Below, one piece after another: positions 26,266-34,953 of a DNA stretch of 64,000 nt. This DNA is from Limnohabitans parvus II-B4 (GTDB taxonomy: Bacteria > Pseudomonadota > Gammaproteobacteria > Burkholderiales > Burkholderiaceae_C), in contig NZ_NESN01000001.1 of the NCBI RefSeq assembly GCF_003063455.1, forward strand, positions 248,001 through 312,000. The letters are read 5' to 3'. The notes under the pieces were generated by a model that worked only from the letters and a program-made list of their open reading frames with translations, made no database searches and had not been told where the DNA came from. The translations under genes and the position numbers were made by a program. The first letter of the stretch is position 1. Each line of letters begins with the position of its first letter.

Positions 26266-27117
26266 ATGACCGAATCCCCCATTGGTGTTTTTGACAGCGG
26301 CATTGGCGGCTTGAGTGTCTTGCAGTCTCTGCAAGAAGCTATGCCTGCCGAGCACTTTGTCTACTGGGCTGACAGCGGGCATGCGCCTTATGGCGAAAAA
26401 AGCGATCTTTTCGTGCGCCAGCGCAGCCTGGCCATCGCCCAACACCTGATCAAGAAACACCACATCAAGGCCCTGGTTGTGGCCTGCAACACGGCCACGG
26501 CAGCCGCCATCCATGAGCTCAGGGTGCAACACCCCCACCTGATCCTCATCGGTGTAGAACCCGCCCTGAAACCGGCACTGCAGTTGAGCAAAACAAGGCA
26601 CATCGGCGTCATCGGGACGCGGGGCACACTTGGCAGCGACAAGTTCCACCGTTTGTTAGCAAACCTGCAAGACCAGGCCGACTTCACCGTCCAGCCCTGC
26701 AACGGGCTGGCGTTGGCCATCGAGCAAAGCACCCACCTGGCTTTGGGCGGCCAGGCAACACAGCGCATCACCGAGCTGCTGCAGGGCTACACCCGCGAAA
26801 TGGGCGAGTTTGGACAAGCCCCCGGACAAATGGACACCTTGGTTTTGGGTTGCACCCACTATGTCTTTGCCGAGAATGTCTTGCGCCAATTGCTCGGCCC
26901 ACAAATCCAACTGGTGTCGACCGGTGAACCCGTCGCCAGACAAACACGGCGATTGCTGGAAGCGGCTGCCTTGCTCAGAAGCGGCCCGGGGCCACGCAGC
27001 CTGGCTGGCCGCATCAGCCTCTTGACGAATGGTGACTTGACCAGCCTTCAGGCGGCAGCGCAACGCTGGCTGGGCCTGACGCACGACGCCTGCCAGCGGG
27101 CGGACACCCAAGTTTGA
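26266..27117 (+). CDS. murI: Glutamate racemase
   Basis: A 283-residue cofactor-independent racemase that supplies D-glutamate for peptidoglycan. The N-terminal GVFDSGIGGLSVLQSL and the two catalytic cysteines, Cys74 (VVACNTATAA) and Cys196 (LGCTHYVF), are clear, as is DSGHAPYGEK. It starts 55 bp after the fumarase gene on the same strand. Its stop abuts the stop of the convergent MFS gene with no gap. Confidence 0.96.
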   Translation: MTESPIGVFDSGIGGLSVLQSLQEAMPAEHFVYWADSGHAPYGEKSDLFVRQRSLAIAQHLIKKHHIKALVVACNTATAAAIHELRVQHPHLILIGVEPALKPALQLSKTRHIGVIGTRGTLGSDKFHRLLANLQDQADFTVQPCNGLALAIEQSTHLALGGQATQRITELLQGYTREMGEFGQAPGQMDTLVLGCTHYVFAENVLRQLLGPQIQLVSTGEPVARQTRRLLEAAALLRSGPGPRSLAGRISLLTNGDLTSLQAAAQRWLGLTHDACQRADTQV

Positions 27118-28419
27118 TCAGTCCTGCCCCTGCGCCATGCGGTGCCCGCGCTCCACATTGACGGGCATGAGCAAAACCAGACCCAACACAAACAGCAACG
27201 AGGTCGAACCAATGGCAATGCGCTGATTGCCACCACTCAACCAAGTGATGAGTCCATAACTCAAAGGGCCCAAAATGCTGGCCAGACGGATCGCAAATGT
27301 CCACAAGCCAAAAAACTCGCCGGTGCGTGCAGGCGGCACCATCAGACCGGCCATGGCGCGACCAGAAGACTGGCTAGACCCCATGCAAACCCCAGCAATG
27401 GCAGCAGCCCACCAGAACACTTCTTTGGTACTGGACAAAGCGGCGATCACGCACGTCAGAATCCAGCCCAGCAAGGTCAAAGACAAAGCCCGCTTGTGGC
27501 CCATCCGGTCTTGCGCGTAGCCAAAAACGAAAGCGCCCACAAAAGCAGCGATGTTCAACACAAAAATCAGGACCATGGTTTCCTGCGGCTGAAACCCGAT
27601 CACTTGTTCGGCATAAATGGCGGCCAATGAAATCGCCACCGCAACCCCGCCTTGGTAAGCCACCGCGCAGGCCATCAGCCGGATGAAATCTGGGTAGGCG
27701 CGAGCATTGCGGAATGTTTGCGCCAAACCTTGCAAGCTTTTCAGCATGCCCACGACAGGTGCATCCGGCTGAGGCTGTGCATGTTCACGCATCAAGGCAA
27801 AGGTCACGCAGGCGGCAAGACCATAAACCAAGGCGGTGATCAGCATCGTCACGGGTACGAATTGGCTGCCCGATTCACCACGCGCTTGAGCCGCCAACAC
27901 ATAGGCCAAGCACACGCCCAGTGTCAGCATGCCGCCCATGTAGCCCAGCGCCCACCCCCAGCCACTGATGCGGCCCATGGCTTGCGGTTTGGCCAGCTCG
28001 GGCAAAAATGAAGCGGTCAAGGACTCGCCATAAGAAAAGAACGTGTTGGAGATGACCAGGATCAGCAATCCCAAAGCCACCTGCCCTGGCCCCACCACAG
28101 CCAAAGCCGCCGTGCTGAGCACACAACCGGCCGTGACCCACATGAGCAAACGCCGTTTGCCTGCCACACGGTCCGCCCAAGCACCCAGCCCAGGCATGGT
28201 GAGCATGACGATCAAATAAGACAAGCTGAGACCTGAGGTCCACGCCAGTGTGGCCCATGGTGCACCGTCAGCGACCCCACCCACAAAATAAGCAGCAAAG
28301 ACGGCCGTGATGACGACCGTGGTGTAGCCCGAGTTGGCAAAATCGTACATGGCCCAACCAAAAACCTCGCGCATGCGAACACCGGGGTTGAGCGCTTCGC
28401 GTGAGAACATGGCAGCCAT
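27118..28419 (-). CDS. MFS transporter, UMF1-like (vacuole-effluxer ATG22-type) family
   Basis: A 433-residue inner-membrane protein with about 12 hydrophobic helices. The N-terminus EVFGWAMYDFANSGYTTVVI and the loop GAWADRVAGKRRLLM belong to the UMF1/ATG22-related MFS subgroup. GSSQSSGRAMAGLMVPPARTGEFFGLW in the second half is equally diagnostic (quoted in parts: SSQSSGRAMAGLMVP and GEFFGLW). Substrates of bacterial members are unknown, possibly amino acids by analogy to yeast Atg22. ATG at 28419 is preferred; a TTG precedes it directly. Confidence 0.85.
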   Translation of the reverse strand: MAAMFSREALNPGVRMREVFGWAMYDFANSGYTTVVITAVFAAYFVGGVADGAPWATLAWTSGLSLSYLIVMLTMPGLGAWADRVAGKRRLLMWVTAGCVLSTAALAVVGPGQVALGLLILVISNTFFSYGESLTASFLPELAKPQAMGRISGWGWALGYMGGMLTLGVCLAYVLAAQARGESGSQFVPVTMLITALVYGLAACVTFALMREHAQPQPDAPVVGMLKSLQGLAQTFRNARAYPDFIRLMACAVAYQGGVAVAISLAAIYAEQVIGFQPQETMVLIFVLNIAAFVGAFVFGYAQDRMGHKRALSLTLLGWILTCVIAALSSTKEVFWWAAAIAGVCMGSSQSSGRAMAGLMVPPARTGEFFGLWTFAIRLASILGPLSYGLITWLSGGNQRIAIGSTSLLFVLGLVLLMPVNVERGHRMAQGQD

Positions 28420-28428
28420 CAAAATCTT

Positions 28429-29058
28429 TCAGTGAAGGTGGCGTGGGCGGCGACCACCGCCGCCGTGGCCACTGCTGTTGCCACCCGAACCACGGGGCGG
28501 CTTGCCCAGCTCCAGAGAGCTCACCAGATTGTCAAACCGCTGGCTGAACAGCTTGTCGATTTCGGCCACGACGCCAGACAGCTCGGAGCCATCAAAATGG
28601 CGCTCCATCATGTTCACCACATCATGGATGAGCAAATCCCGCTGGGCCTGCATGATCGCAGCGGGATCAGGCCCCACAAACAACATCACAAAATCGTCAC
28701 GCGAGTCGGCACCGCTGGCTTCGTCTTCGTCGTCAAATTCGGTGTCGTAAAAAGTGACCTCGATCTGCGTGCCGGCCGCCGACAATTCGTTGAGGTTCAT
28801 GCACAGGTCTTCCATGACCATGCGGAAATCATCGTCACCACGGACCGTCCAGCACAGTTGCAGCCGAAGAGTGTTGAGGTCAAAACGGATGCCGGGCTCT
28901 TCTTCGTAGAGACTGGGCGAGCCTTCGCTCAGTGTGCGGGCGCCAGCGTAATGCCAAAGCGGCTTGAGCGCTTCCTGGATCGCCTTGATGTCGGTGCCGG
29001 GTTTGATCGGCACATCACCATGCACATGAATTTCAAGCGGTGCGTTGTCGTTTTTCAT
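28429..29058 (-). CDS. Conserved protein of unknown function with Gly/His/Arg-rich tail
   Basis: A 209-residue soluble protein, not assigned to a family here. It begins with a compact segment (PLEIHVHGDVPIKPGTDIKA) and has a highly acidic middle (YDTEFDDEDEASGADSRDDF). A helical region with HDVVNMMERHFDG follows, and the tail is low-complexity: GGNSSGHGGGGRRPRHLH, which could bind metal or nucleic acid. There is no signal peptide or membrane segment. It lies 9 bp upstream of the MFS gene, so the two are probably co-transcribed. The start at 29058 gives MKNDNAP. Codon use is normal, so it is a genuine gene. Confidence 0.75.
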   Translation of the reverse strand: MKNDNAPLEIHVHGDVPIKPGTDIKAIQEALKPLWHYAGARTLSEGSPSLYEEEPGIRFDLNTLRLQLCWTVRGDDDFRMVMEDLCMNLNELSAAGTQIEVTFYDTEFDDEDEASGADSRDDFVMLFVGPDPAAIMQAQRDLLIHDVVNMMERHFDGSELSGVVAEIDKLFSQRFDNLVSSLELGKPPRGSGGNSSGHGGGGRRPRHLH

Positions 29059-29077
29059 GATGGTGCTTCAGTATCGA

Positions 29078-29169
29078 TGGTGCCCCGAGCCGGAATCGAA
29101 CCGGCACGCCCCTTTTCAGGAAGCAACGGATTTTAAGTCCGGTGTGTCTACCAGTTTCACCACCGGGGC
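29078..29169 (-). tRNA. tRNA-Leu(TAA)
   Basis: Minus-strand cloverleaf with 7-bp acceptor stem GCCCCGG / TCGGGGC, a long variable arm as expected for class II tRNA-Leu, anticodon TAA inside ACTTAAAATC, T-arm GGTTCGATTCC, and an encoded CCA end. It follows the MAPEG gene on the same strand. Confidence 0.96.
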
Positions 29170-29208
29170 CAAGACTGTATTGTGCCTTGATAAAACGGAT
29201 TTTCCGCC

Positions 29209-29601
29209 TCAAGCCATCTGCAAGTTCTGCATGGCCAGGACATAAAAAGCGATGACACTGAAATAGCCCACAGCCCAAAAAACAGACCGAAACAAAGCCT
29301 TGTCAGCCAAATAGCAAGCGACATAAGCGATCCGTGCAGCTACGAACAGCACAGCCAGCATGTCCACCACCCACGGATCAACGCCCGTCAGCAGTGCCAG
29401 CACGACACCTACGGCAAAAAAGGGGAAGGCCTCAAAACAGTTGGCTTGCGCCGCATTGGCTCTGGCCCTGAAGCCCGTTTGTTGTGCCAACCAAGCCCTG
29501 GGGTCGTGGTTGTTGTAGCCTTTGGCACCGGACTTGGCAATGCCCGCACAAACCATCGGCATCAAACCGGCCACCAAAACAGATGCGTAAGAAATTACCA
29601 T
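29209..29601 (-). CDS. MAPEG-family membrane protein
   Basis: A 130-residue protein with four membrane helices matching the MAPEG superfamily (microsomal glutathione transferase-like). Signature features are the first helix ISYASVLVAGLMPMVCAG, the RANAAQANCFEAFPFFAVG segment with the conserved Asn-x2-Glu region, and the RIAYVACYLADKALFRS loop. Eukaryotic relatives conjugate glutathione or make leukotrienes; bacterial members are mostly uncharacterised. The ATG at 29601 begins MVISY; the longer upstream frame has no similarity. Confidence 0.85.
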   Translation of the reverse strand: MVISYASVLVAGLMPMVCAGIAKSGAKGYNNHDPRAWLAQQTGFRARANAAQANCFEAFPFFAVGVVLALLTGVDPWVVDMLAVLFVAARIAYVACYLADKALFRSVFWAVGYFSVIAFYVLAMQNLQMA

Positions 29602-29733
29602 CACAGACTCTCTTTTCAATTTGACCGAGTCAGTTCGACAGACGCCACGTTTTGTGCGAACCAACAAAAAAGCCACTGAAAAATCAGTGGCTTGGGGCAG
29701 TCAAGGATCGGCTCACACCGGACCCAGACGCAA

Positions 29734-29904
29734 TCAACCGCCTTTTTTCGAGCGCTTGCCTGGATTCTTCTTGCTGCGCGTGGCGACACCACGCTCCAGG
29801 CTCACGCGCTGGCCACGGCCATGGGTGCGCAAGGTCACGCCGGGCAATGCTGGCAGAGGTGCTGTGAATTTACGATCGGCTTCGGTAACGATTTTGTTGC
29901 CCAT
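29734..29904 (-). CDS. Small, strongly basic hypothetical protein
   Basis: A 56-residue protein starting MGNKIVTEADRKFTAPLPAL, with a basic tail (RSKKNPGKRSKKGG). TGGAG stands six bases before the ATG. The Lys/Arg-rich C-terminus and lack of hydrophobic segments suggest a nucleic-acid-associated or disordered protein. No family was recognised. It could be spurious, but the ribosome-binding site and the position in an otherwise empty gap favour a real gene. Confidence 0.5.
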   Translation of the reverse strand: MGNKIVTEADRKFTAPLPALPGVTLRTHGRGQRVSLERGVATRSKKNPGKRSKKGG

Positions 29905-30090
29905 GGGTGGCTCCAGATAAAAAATGCAAAGCGTTATTAAGCCACAGAATGTGCTGTTTTTCGGGGCTGACAAGCAATCAGCACAATCACCCTCCCCCAA
30001 TATCCTTGGGTGTCACCACCTGGCTGGACAAACCGACCCTGAATGCGCCACGATGTGCCCTATTCACCCCCTTGCGCCAGAGGGCACCCC

Positions 30091-30381
30091 ATGAGCACAC
30101 CCACATTTGAGAGCTTCACAGACCAATCTTTGGAAGAAGGCTTTGACGAAATCATCGTCCGAGAATGGGCGCCCCAACTGGAACTGGCCACCCACACCCA
30201 CCCCTTTGACGTCAGCGCTTACGTGGCCCGAGGCGAGTATTGGCTGACGGTGGGCGATCAGGTCAAACGCTTCAAGGCTGGTGACTTCTTCAGGCTGGCA
30301 AGCGATGTGCCCCATGCTGAGCTCTACGGCGCGGAAGGTGCACGGTGTGGGTCGCGCGGGCCAATTGCTTCAGCCCGATAA
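30091..30381 (+). CDS. Small cupin-domain protein, probably frameshifted at its C-terminus
   Basis: A 96-residue single cupin barrel. Metal-site residues appear in ATHTHPFDVSAYV (about 31-43), and the second motif is GDFFRLASDVPHAELYG (about 68-84). Cupins of this size bind a metal and act as small isomerases, sensors or unknown enzymes. After GAEGAR the encoded tail becomes CGSRGPIASAR. Adding one base at the CACGG-TGTGGG junction (about 30343) would restore RVWVARANCF, which looks like a normal cupin end. So the gene carries either a real -1 mutation or a sequencing error. A terminator follows at once. Confidence 0.7.
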   Translation: MSTPTFESFTDQSLEEGFDEIIVREWAPQLELATHTHPFDVSAYVARGEYWLTVGDQVKRFKAGDFFRLASDVPHAELYGAEGARCGSRGPIASAR

Positions 30382-30385
30382 AAAA

Positions 30386-30419
30386 GCCGCTACAGCTTGC
30401 GCTGTAGCGGCTTTGTTTT
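30386..30419 (+). terminator. Terminator after the cupin gene
   Basis: Perfect 11-bp stem GCCGCTACAGC / GCTGTAGCGGC with a TTGC loop, then a T-rich run. It abuts the 3' end of the convergent tRNA-Cys gene. Confidence 0.92.
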
Positions 30420-30493
30420 TGGAGGCGCGACCCAGAGTCGAACTGGGCTAGACGGATTTGCAATCCGTTGCATAACCGATTTGCTATCGCGCC
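30420..30493 (-). tRNA. tRNA-Cys(GCA), copy 1
   Basis: Acceptor stem GGCGCGA / TCGCGCC, anticodon GCA in ATTGCAAAT, T-arm with GTTCGACTC, encoded CCA. It differs from the second copy at several stem positions that remain paired. Confidence 0.95.
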
Positions 30494-30573
30494 AAATTTC
30501 GAGAAATTTTACAAAAAAGGGAAGCTTTGGGCTTCCCTTTTTGCTGAAAGACGTTGGTACTTCTTTCAATGTT

Positions 30574-30649
30574 TGGAGCGGGAAACGAGGCTCGAACTCG
30601 CGACCTCAACCTTGGCAAGGTTGCGCTCTACCAACTGAGCTATTCCCGC
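30574..30649 (-). tRNA. tRNA-Gly(GCC), copy 1
   Basis: Acceptor stem GCGGGAA / TTCCCGC, D-arm AGCTCAGTTGGTAGAGC, anticodon GCC in CTTGCCAAG, T-arm GAGTTCGAGCCTC, encoded CCA. It is identical in sequence to copy 2. Confidence 0.96.
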
Positions 30650-30721
30650 GTTTGCAAGACTCAAATTATACATCGCTTGTCTTGTATTTTTGAGACTTGA
30701 AAGCCTTAATTTTAATTTTTC

Positions 30722-30795
30722 TGGAGGCGCGGGCCGGAGTCGAACCGACCTACACGGATTTGCAATCCGGTGCATAACCGCTTTGCTACCGCGCC
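30722..30795 (-). tRNA. tRNA-Cys(GCA), copy 2
   Basis: Acceptor stem GGCGCGG / CCGCGCC, anticodon GCA, T-arm GGTTCGACTCC, encoded CCA. Compared with copy 1 the acceptor and T-stem differ by compensating changes, so both should fold. Confidence 0.95.
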
Positions 30796-30892
30796 AGATT
30801 TCAAGAGAACAAACGCCTGAAAAAAACTGACAAAAAAGGGAAGCATTTGCTTCCCTTTTTGGCTGAAAGATGTTGGCACTTCTTTCAATGTT

Positions 30893-30968
30893 TGGAGCGG
30901 GAAACGAGGCTCGAACTCGCGACCTCAACCTTGGCAAGGTTGCGCTCTACCAACTGAGCTATTCCCGC
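30893..30968 (-). tRNA. tRNA-Gly(GCC), copy 2
   Basis: The same 76-base sequence as copy 1, with anticodon GCC and encoded CCA. It is the promoter-proximal gene of the minus-strand Gly-Cys-Gly-Cys series. Confidence 0.96.
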
Positions 30969-31065
30969 GTATCAGTGAATTCAGCATTGTATGCTTTGTT
31001 CGCTGCAATGCAAGAATTATAGCGCCATTTCCCACCTCTTTTGGACAGAGGCAGGAAATTTTGCA

Positions 31066-33483
31066 TCAATGTTTCACCGCTTCGGCTTTGGGGCTGGCAG
31101 CAACAGCCGTGACCGCTGCTACCTCTTCCTCGCTCAAGGGCACGGGCTTGGCTTCCAAGGCGACGTCCAGCACCTGGTCGATCCATTTAACGGGCACGAT
31201 CTCCAAACCATTTTTCACATTTTCAGGAATGTCTTGCAGGTCTTTGACGTTGTCCTCAGGGATCAACACGGTTTTGATGCCACCCCGCAAAGCAGCCAAC
31301 AACTTTTCTTTCAAGCCACCAATGGCCGTCACTTCACCGCGCAGCGTGATTTCGCCGGTCATGGCAACATCTGCACGCACCGGTATACCGGTCATGGCAG
31401 ACACCATTGAAGTCGTCATCGCCGCACCTGCACTCGGCCCGTCTTTGGGTGTCGCACCGTCGGGCACGTGAATGTGCAGGTCTTTCTTTTCAAAGACCTC
31501 GTCCTTGATGCCCAACAAACGGGACCGGCTGCGCACCACGGTGCGAGCGGCCTCAACCGATTCCTTCATCACATCGCCCAGCGAACCAGTGCGGGTGATG
31601 ACGCCTTTACCGGGCATCAGGGCTGCTTCGATGGTCAGCAAATCGCCGCCGACCTCGGTCCAGGCCAAACCGACCACCTGGCCAACTTGGCTCTTTTGCT
31701 CTGCACGGCCGTAGGTGTACTTGCGTACGCCCAAAAAGTCGTTCAGATTATCAGTGTTCACCACAACCTGAGGCGTCATTTGCTTGAGCAGCAAGGCCTT
31801 GACCACTTTGCGGCAGATCTTGCCCAGTTCGCGTTCGAGCGAACGCACACCGGCTTCACGTGTGTAATAACGGACCACATCGCGAACCGCCTCTTCGGTC
31901 ACGTTCAACTCGGATTCCTTGACTCCGTTGTTGGTCATCTGCTTGGGCAGCAAATACTTCATGGCGATGCTGGTTTTTTCGTCTTCGGTGTAACCCGACA
32001 AGCGAATAACTTCCATTCGGTCCAACAGGGCCGAAGGGATGTTCATCGAGTTGGACGTGGCCACGAACATCACATCGCTCAAGTCAAAGTCGACCTCGAC
32101 GTAATGGTCCCCAAAAGTGTGGTTTTGCTCGGGGTCGAGCACCTCCAGCAAAGCGCTCGAAGGATCACCCCGGAAATCCGTGCCCAGCTTGTCGATTTCA
32201 TCCAGCAGGAACAATGGATTTTTGGTGCCCACCTTGTTCAGGTTTTGCAGCACCTTGCCGGGCAAGGCCCCAATGTAGGTGCGGCGGTGGCCACGAATCT
32301 CGGCCTCGTCACGCATACCGCCCAAGGCCATGCGCACGTACTTGCGCCCTGTGGCTTTGGCAATCGATTGCCCCAGCGAGGTCTTACCCACTCCGGGTGG
32401 TCCGACCAGGCACAAAATGGGTGCCTTGACCTTGTCCACGCGCTGCTGCACCGCGAGGTATTCCAGAATGCGGTCTTTGACTTTGTCCAGCCCGAAGTGG
32501 TCCTGGTTCAACACGTCTTCAGCATTGGCCAAGTCATGCTTGAGCTTGGTTTTTTTGCTCCAAGGCAAACCGGTCAGCACTTCGAGGTAGTTGCGCACCA
32601 CCGAAGCCTCGGCCGACATGGGCGACATCAGTTTGAGCTTTTTGAGCTCGCCCTCGGCCTTTTTGAGGGCTTCAGCCGACATCTTGGCGGTCTTGATCTT
32701 CTTCTCGATCTCCTCGATGTCAGCGCCCTCTTCGCCTTCGCCCAGTTCCTTCTGGATGGCTTTGACTTGCTCGTTCAGATAGAAATCGCGCTGGTTCTTT
32801 TCCATCTGGCGCTTGACGCGGCCACGGATGCGCTTGTCCACATTCAGGATGTCGACCTCATGCTCCAACTGGGCAAACAGGTTTTCCAGGCGCGCCTTGA
32901 TGCTGGCCAAATCCAGCACTTGCTGCTTGTTCTCCAATTTAAGGGGCAAGTGGGCCGCAATGGTGTCGGCCAAGCGACCGGCATCGTCAATGCTGGAAAT
33001 CGAGGTCAGGATCTCGGGGGGGATCTTTTTGTTGAGTTTGACGTACTGGTCAAACTGCTGCATCACCGCACGGCGCAGGGCTTCAATTTCACTGCTGGGC
33101 TCGGACTGCTCGGCGGTGGGGTCCACCGGGGTCACCGTGGCCACAAAATGCGCTTCGCCATCCACAATCGACTTGACCAGCGCACGTTGCTGGCCTTCAA
33201 CCAGCACCTTCACGGTACCGTCAGGCAGCTTGAGCATTTGCAAAATGGTCGAGACGCAACCCACATCGAACATGTCGTCGATCGCGGGCTCGTCTTTGGC
33301 CGCTGTCCTTTGAGCCACCAGCATGATTCGGCGCTCGGCGGCCATGGCCGACTCCAGGGCCTTGATGCTCTTGGGGCGACCCACAAACAAAGGAATCACC
33401 ATGTGAGGGAACACCACCACATCGCGCAGCGGCAACATGGGCAGTTCGATCAGGGTGGGCGGCAAAGGTGTGTGTCCAGACAT
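31066..33483 (-). CDS. lon: ATP-dependent protease Lon
   Basis: An 805-residue cytoplasmic AAA+ serine protease that degrades misfolded and regulatory proteins. The N-terminal substrate domain (LPLRDVVVFPHMVIPLFVGR) is followed by a coiled-coil middle (LNEQVKAIQKELGEGEE), Walker A GPPGVGKTS, Walker B LFLLDEIDKLG, and the protease domain with catalytic Ser684 (DGPSAG) and Lys727 (GGLKEK). Length is normal, with a short extra Ala-rich tail (AAVTAVAASPKAEAVKH). It is the last gene of the tig-clpP-clpX-lon block and has its own sigma-32-like promoter in the clpX 3' end. Confidence 0.98.
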   Translation of the reverse strand: MSGHTPLPPTLIELPMLPLRDVVVFPHMVIPLFVGRPKSIKALESAMAAERRIMLVAQRTAAKDEPAIDDMFDVGCVSTILQMLKLPDGTVKVLVEGQQRALVKSIVDGEAHFVATVTPVDPTAEQSEPSSEIEALRRAVMQQFDQYVKLNKKIPPEILTSISSIDDAGRLADTIAAHLPLKLENKQQVLDLASIKARLENLFAQLEHEVDILNVDKRIRGRVKRQMEKNQRDFYLNEQVKAIQKELGEGEEGADIEEIEKKIKTAKMSAEALKKAEGELKKLKLMSPMSAEASVVRNYLEVLTGLPWSKKTKLKHDLANAEDVLNQDHFGLDKVKDRILEYLAVQQRVDKVKAPILCLVGPPGVGKTSLGQSIAKATGRKYVRMALGGMRDEAEIRGHRRTYIGALPGKVLQNLNKVGTKNPLFLLDEIDKLGTDFRGDPSSALLEVLDPEQNHTFGDHYVEVDFDLSDVMFVATSNSMNIPSALLDRMEVIRLSGYTEDEKTSIAMKYLLPKQMTNNGVKESELNVTEEAVRDVVRYYTREAGVRSLERELGKICRKVVKALLLKQMTPQVVVNTDNLNDFLGVRKYTYGRAEQKSQVGQVVGLAWTEVGGDLLTIEAALMPGKGVITRTGSLGDVMKESVEAARTVVRSRSRLLGIKDEVFEKKDLHIHVPDGATPKDGPSAGAAMTTSMVSAMTGIPVRADVAMTGEITLRGEVTAIGGLKEKLLAALRGGIKTVLIPEDNVKDLQDIPENVKNGLEIVPVKWIDQVLDVALEAKPVPLSEEEVAAVTAVAASPKAEAVKH

Positions 33484-33559
33484 GGTGTGTCCCTCAGGTC
33501 AATTCAGCTGCACATGGATGCTGCACCACCGATTTCAACCCATTGATGCGAAGGGGTAT

Positions 33560-33588
33560 TCATCGGGTTGCAGTGCATGTGGGTCAAG
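33560..33588 (-). promoter_or_regulatory. Sigma-32-like promoter of lon
   Basis: On the minus strand CTTGACC, 14 bases, CCCGATGA resembles the heat-shock consensus CTTGAAA-N13/14-CCCCATNT. It overlaps the clpX stop region and would give a leader of roughly 70 bases before lon. Confidence 0.45.
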
Positions 33589-34846
33589 CCTGCTTGGCCG
33601 ACTCGCGGTAAACCAGCAGCGGTGGCTTGTTGTCATCGATGACGGACTCGTCCACCACCACTTTTTCAACGTTCACCGCATTGGGCAATTCGAACATCGT
33701 ATCGATCAAGGCCTGCTCCATGATAGAGCGCAGACCCCGGGCCCCTGTCTTGCGCACCAGCGCCTTGCGTGCGATGGCGCTCAGTGCATTGGGACGAACT
33801 TCAAGTTCAACGCCTTCCATGGCCAACAGTTTGGTGAACTGTTTCACAACGGCATTTTTAGGCTCGGTCAGGATTTGCACCAAGGCGTCTTCTGTCAACT
33901 CGGCCAAAGTGGCCACGACAGGCAAACGGCCGACCAGCTCGGGAATCAGGCCGAACTTGATCAGGTCTTCGGGCTCGACTTCGTTGAACACATCGGTGAG
34001 TGAGCGTTGCTTTTTGCTCTTGACCGTCGCGCCAAAACCGATGCCGCCAGATTCGGTGCGGTTTTCAATGACTTTTTCAAGCCCTGCGAAAGCGCCACCG
34101 CAAATGAACAAGATGTTGGTCGTGTCGATCTGCAAAAAGTCCTGATTGGGATGTTTGCGACCGCCCTGAGGGGGCACGCTGGCCATGGTGCCTTCGACCA
34201 GCTTGAGCAAGGCCTGTTGAACACCCTCACCCGACACGTCACGTGTGATCGAAGGGTTGTCTGACTTGCGGGTGATCTTGTCGATCTCATCGATGTAGAC
34301 GATGCCGCGCTGGGCGCGCTCGACGTCGTAATTGCAGGTCTGCAGAAGCTTGGCCACGATGTTCTCGACGTCTTCACCCACATAACCCGCTTCGGTCAGG
34401 GTGGTGGCGTCGGCCATGACAAAGGGCACGTCCAGCATGCGGGCCATGGTTTGCGCGAGCAAGGTTTTGCCCGAACCAGTGGGGCCAATCAGCAAGATGT
34501 TGCTCTTGGCCAATTCGACATCGTCTTTCTTGGCGCCCTCTTTGTGCTTGAGGCGTTTGTAATGGTTGTACACCGCTACCGCCAGGCTGCGTTTGGCCTT
34601 TTCCTGGCCAATCACGTAGTTGTCGAGGTTGGTTTTGATGTCCAGCGGCGTAGGCAAGCCCTCTTTACCGCCTTCGGTCACGGTGGTGGCCAGTTCATCG
34701 CGCACGATGTCATTGCACAAGTCAATGCACTCGTCGCAAATGAACACCGACGGACCTGCGATCAGCTTTTTAACCTCATGCTGGCTTTTGCCGCAAAAGG
34801 AGCAGAACAGGTTTTTTTCAGTGCTTGAGCCTTTTTTATCGGCCAT
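33584..34846 (-). CDS. clpX: ClpX, ATPase and specificity subunit of ClpXP
   Basis: A 420-residue AAA+ unfoldase. The N-terminal zinc-binding domain has Cys15, Cys18, Cys37 and Cys40 (CSFC and CDEC). Then come Walker [13 protein letters not shown], the pore loop GYVGEDV, Walker [11 protein letters not shown], sensor elements, and the ClpP-docking loop IGFGATV. It forms hexamers that unfold substrates and feed them into ClpP, encoded 107 bp upstream. Length is typical (424 in E. coli). Confidence 0.98.
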   Translation of the reverse strand: MADKKGSSTEKNLFCSFCGKSQHEVKKLIAGPSVFICDECIDLCNDIVRDELATTVTEGGKEGLPTPLDIKTNLDNYVIGQEKAKRSLAVAVYNHYKRLKHKEGAKKDDVELAKSNILLIGPTGSGKTLLAQTMARMLDVPFVMADATTLTEAGYVGEDVENIVAKLLQTCNYDVERAQRGIVYIDEIDKITRKSDNPSITRDVSGEGVQQALLKLVEGTMASVPPQGGRKHPNQDFLQIDTTNILFICGGAFAGLEKVIENRTESGGIGFGATVKSKKQRSLTDVFNEVEPEDLIKFGLIPELVGRLPVVATLAELTEDALVQILTEPKNAVVKQFTKLLAMEGVELEVRPNALSAIARKALVRKTGARGLRSIMEQALIDTMFELPNAVNVEKVVVDESVIDDNKPPLLVYRESAKQA

Positions 34847-34953
34847 AAATGTCGCCTCGGAATCCGGAATTCGTCAATGATAACGAAAGAAAAACGGCGC
34901 TCACCTTTGGAGGTAAACGCCGTCAGCCAGGGTGCCGGAAAGCCCGGCCGCCA

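Larger units (their letters stand above)
30420..30968. repeat. Tandem duplication of a tRNA-Gly/tRNA-Cys unit
   Basis: Two units of about 300-320 bp, each tRNA-Gly followed by tRNA-Cys on the minus strand. Flanking spacer is also duplicated: a TTCTTTCAATGTTTGGAGC stretch next to each tRNA-Gly, and a hairpin of the form AAAAAGGGAAGC...GCTTCCCTTTTT between Gly and Cys in each. Spacers have diverged while tRNA-Gly copies stayed identical. Confidence 0.9.

Noticed and set aside
24642..26303. 553-codon minus-strand frame over the fumarase gene
   Set aside because: Antisense to an unmistakable class I fumarase; spurious.
31468..33546. 692-codon plus-strand frame over lon
   Set aside because: Exact antisense of lon, rich in His/Gln/Val with no recognisable motif; a shadow frame.
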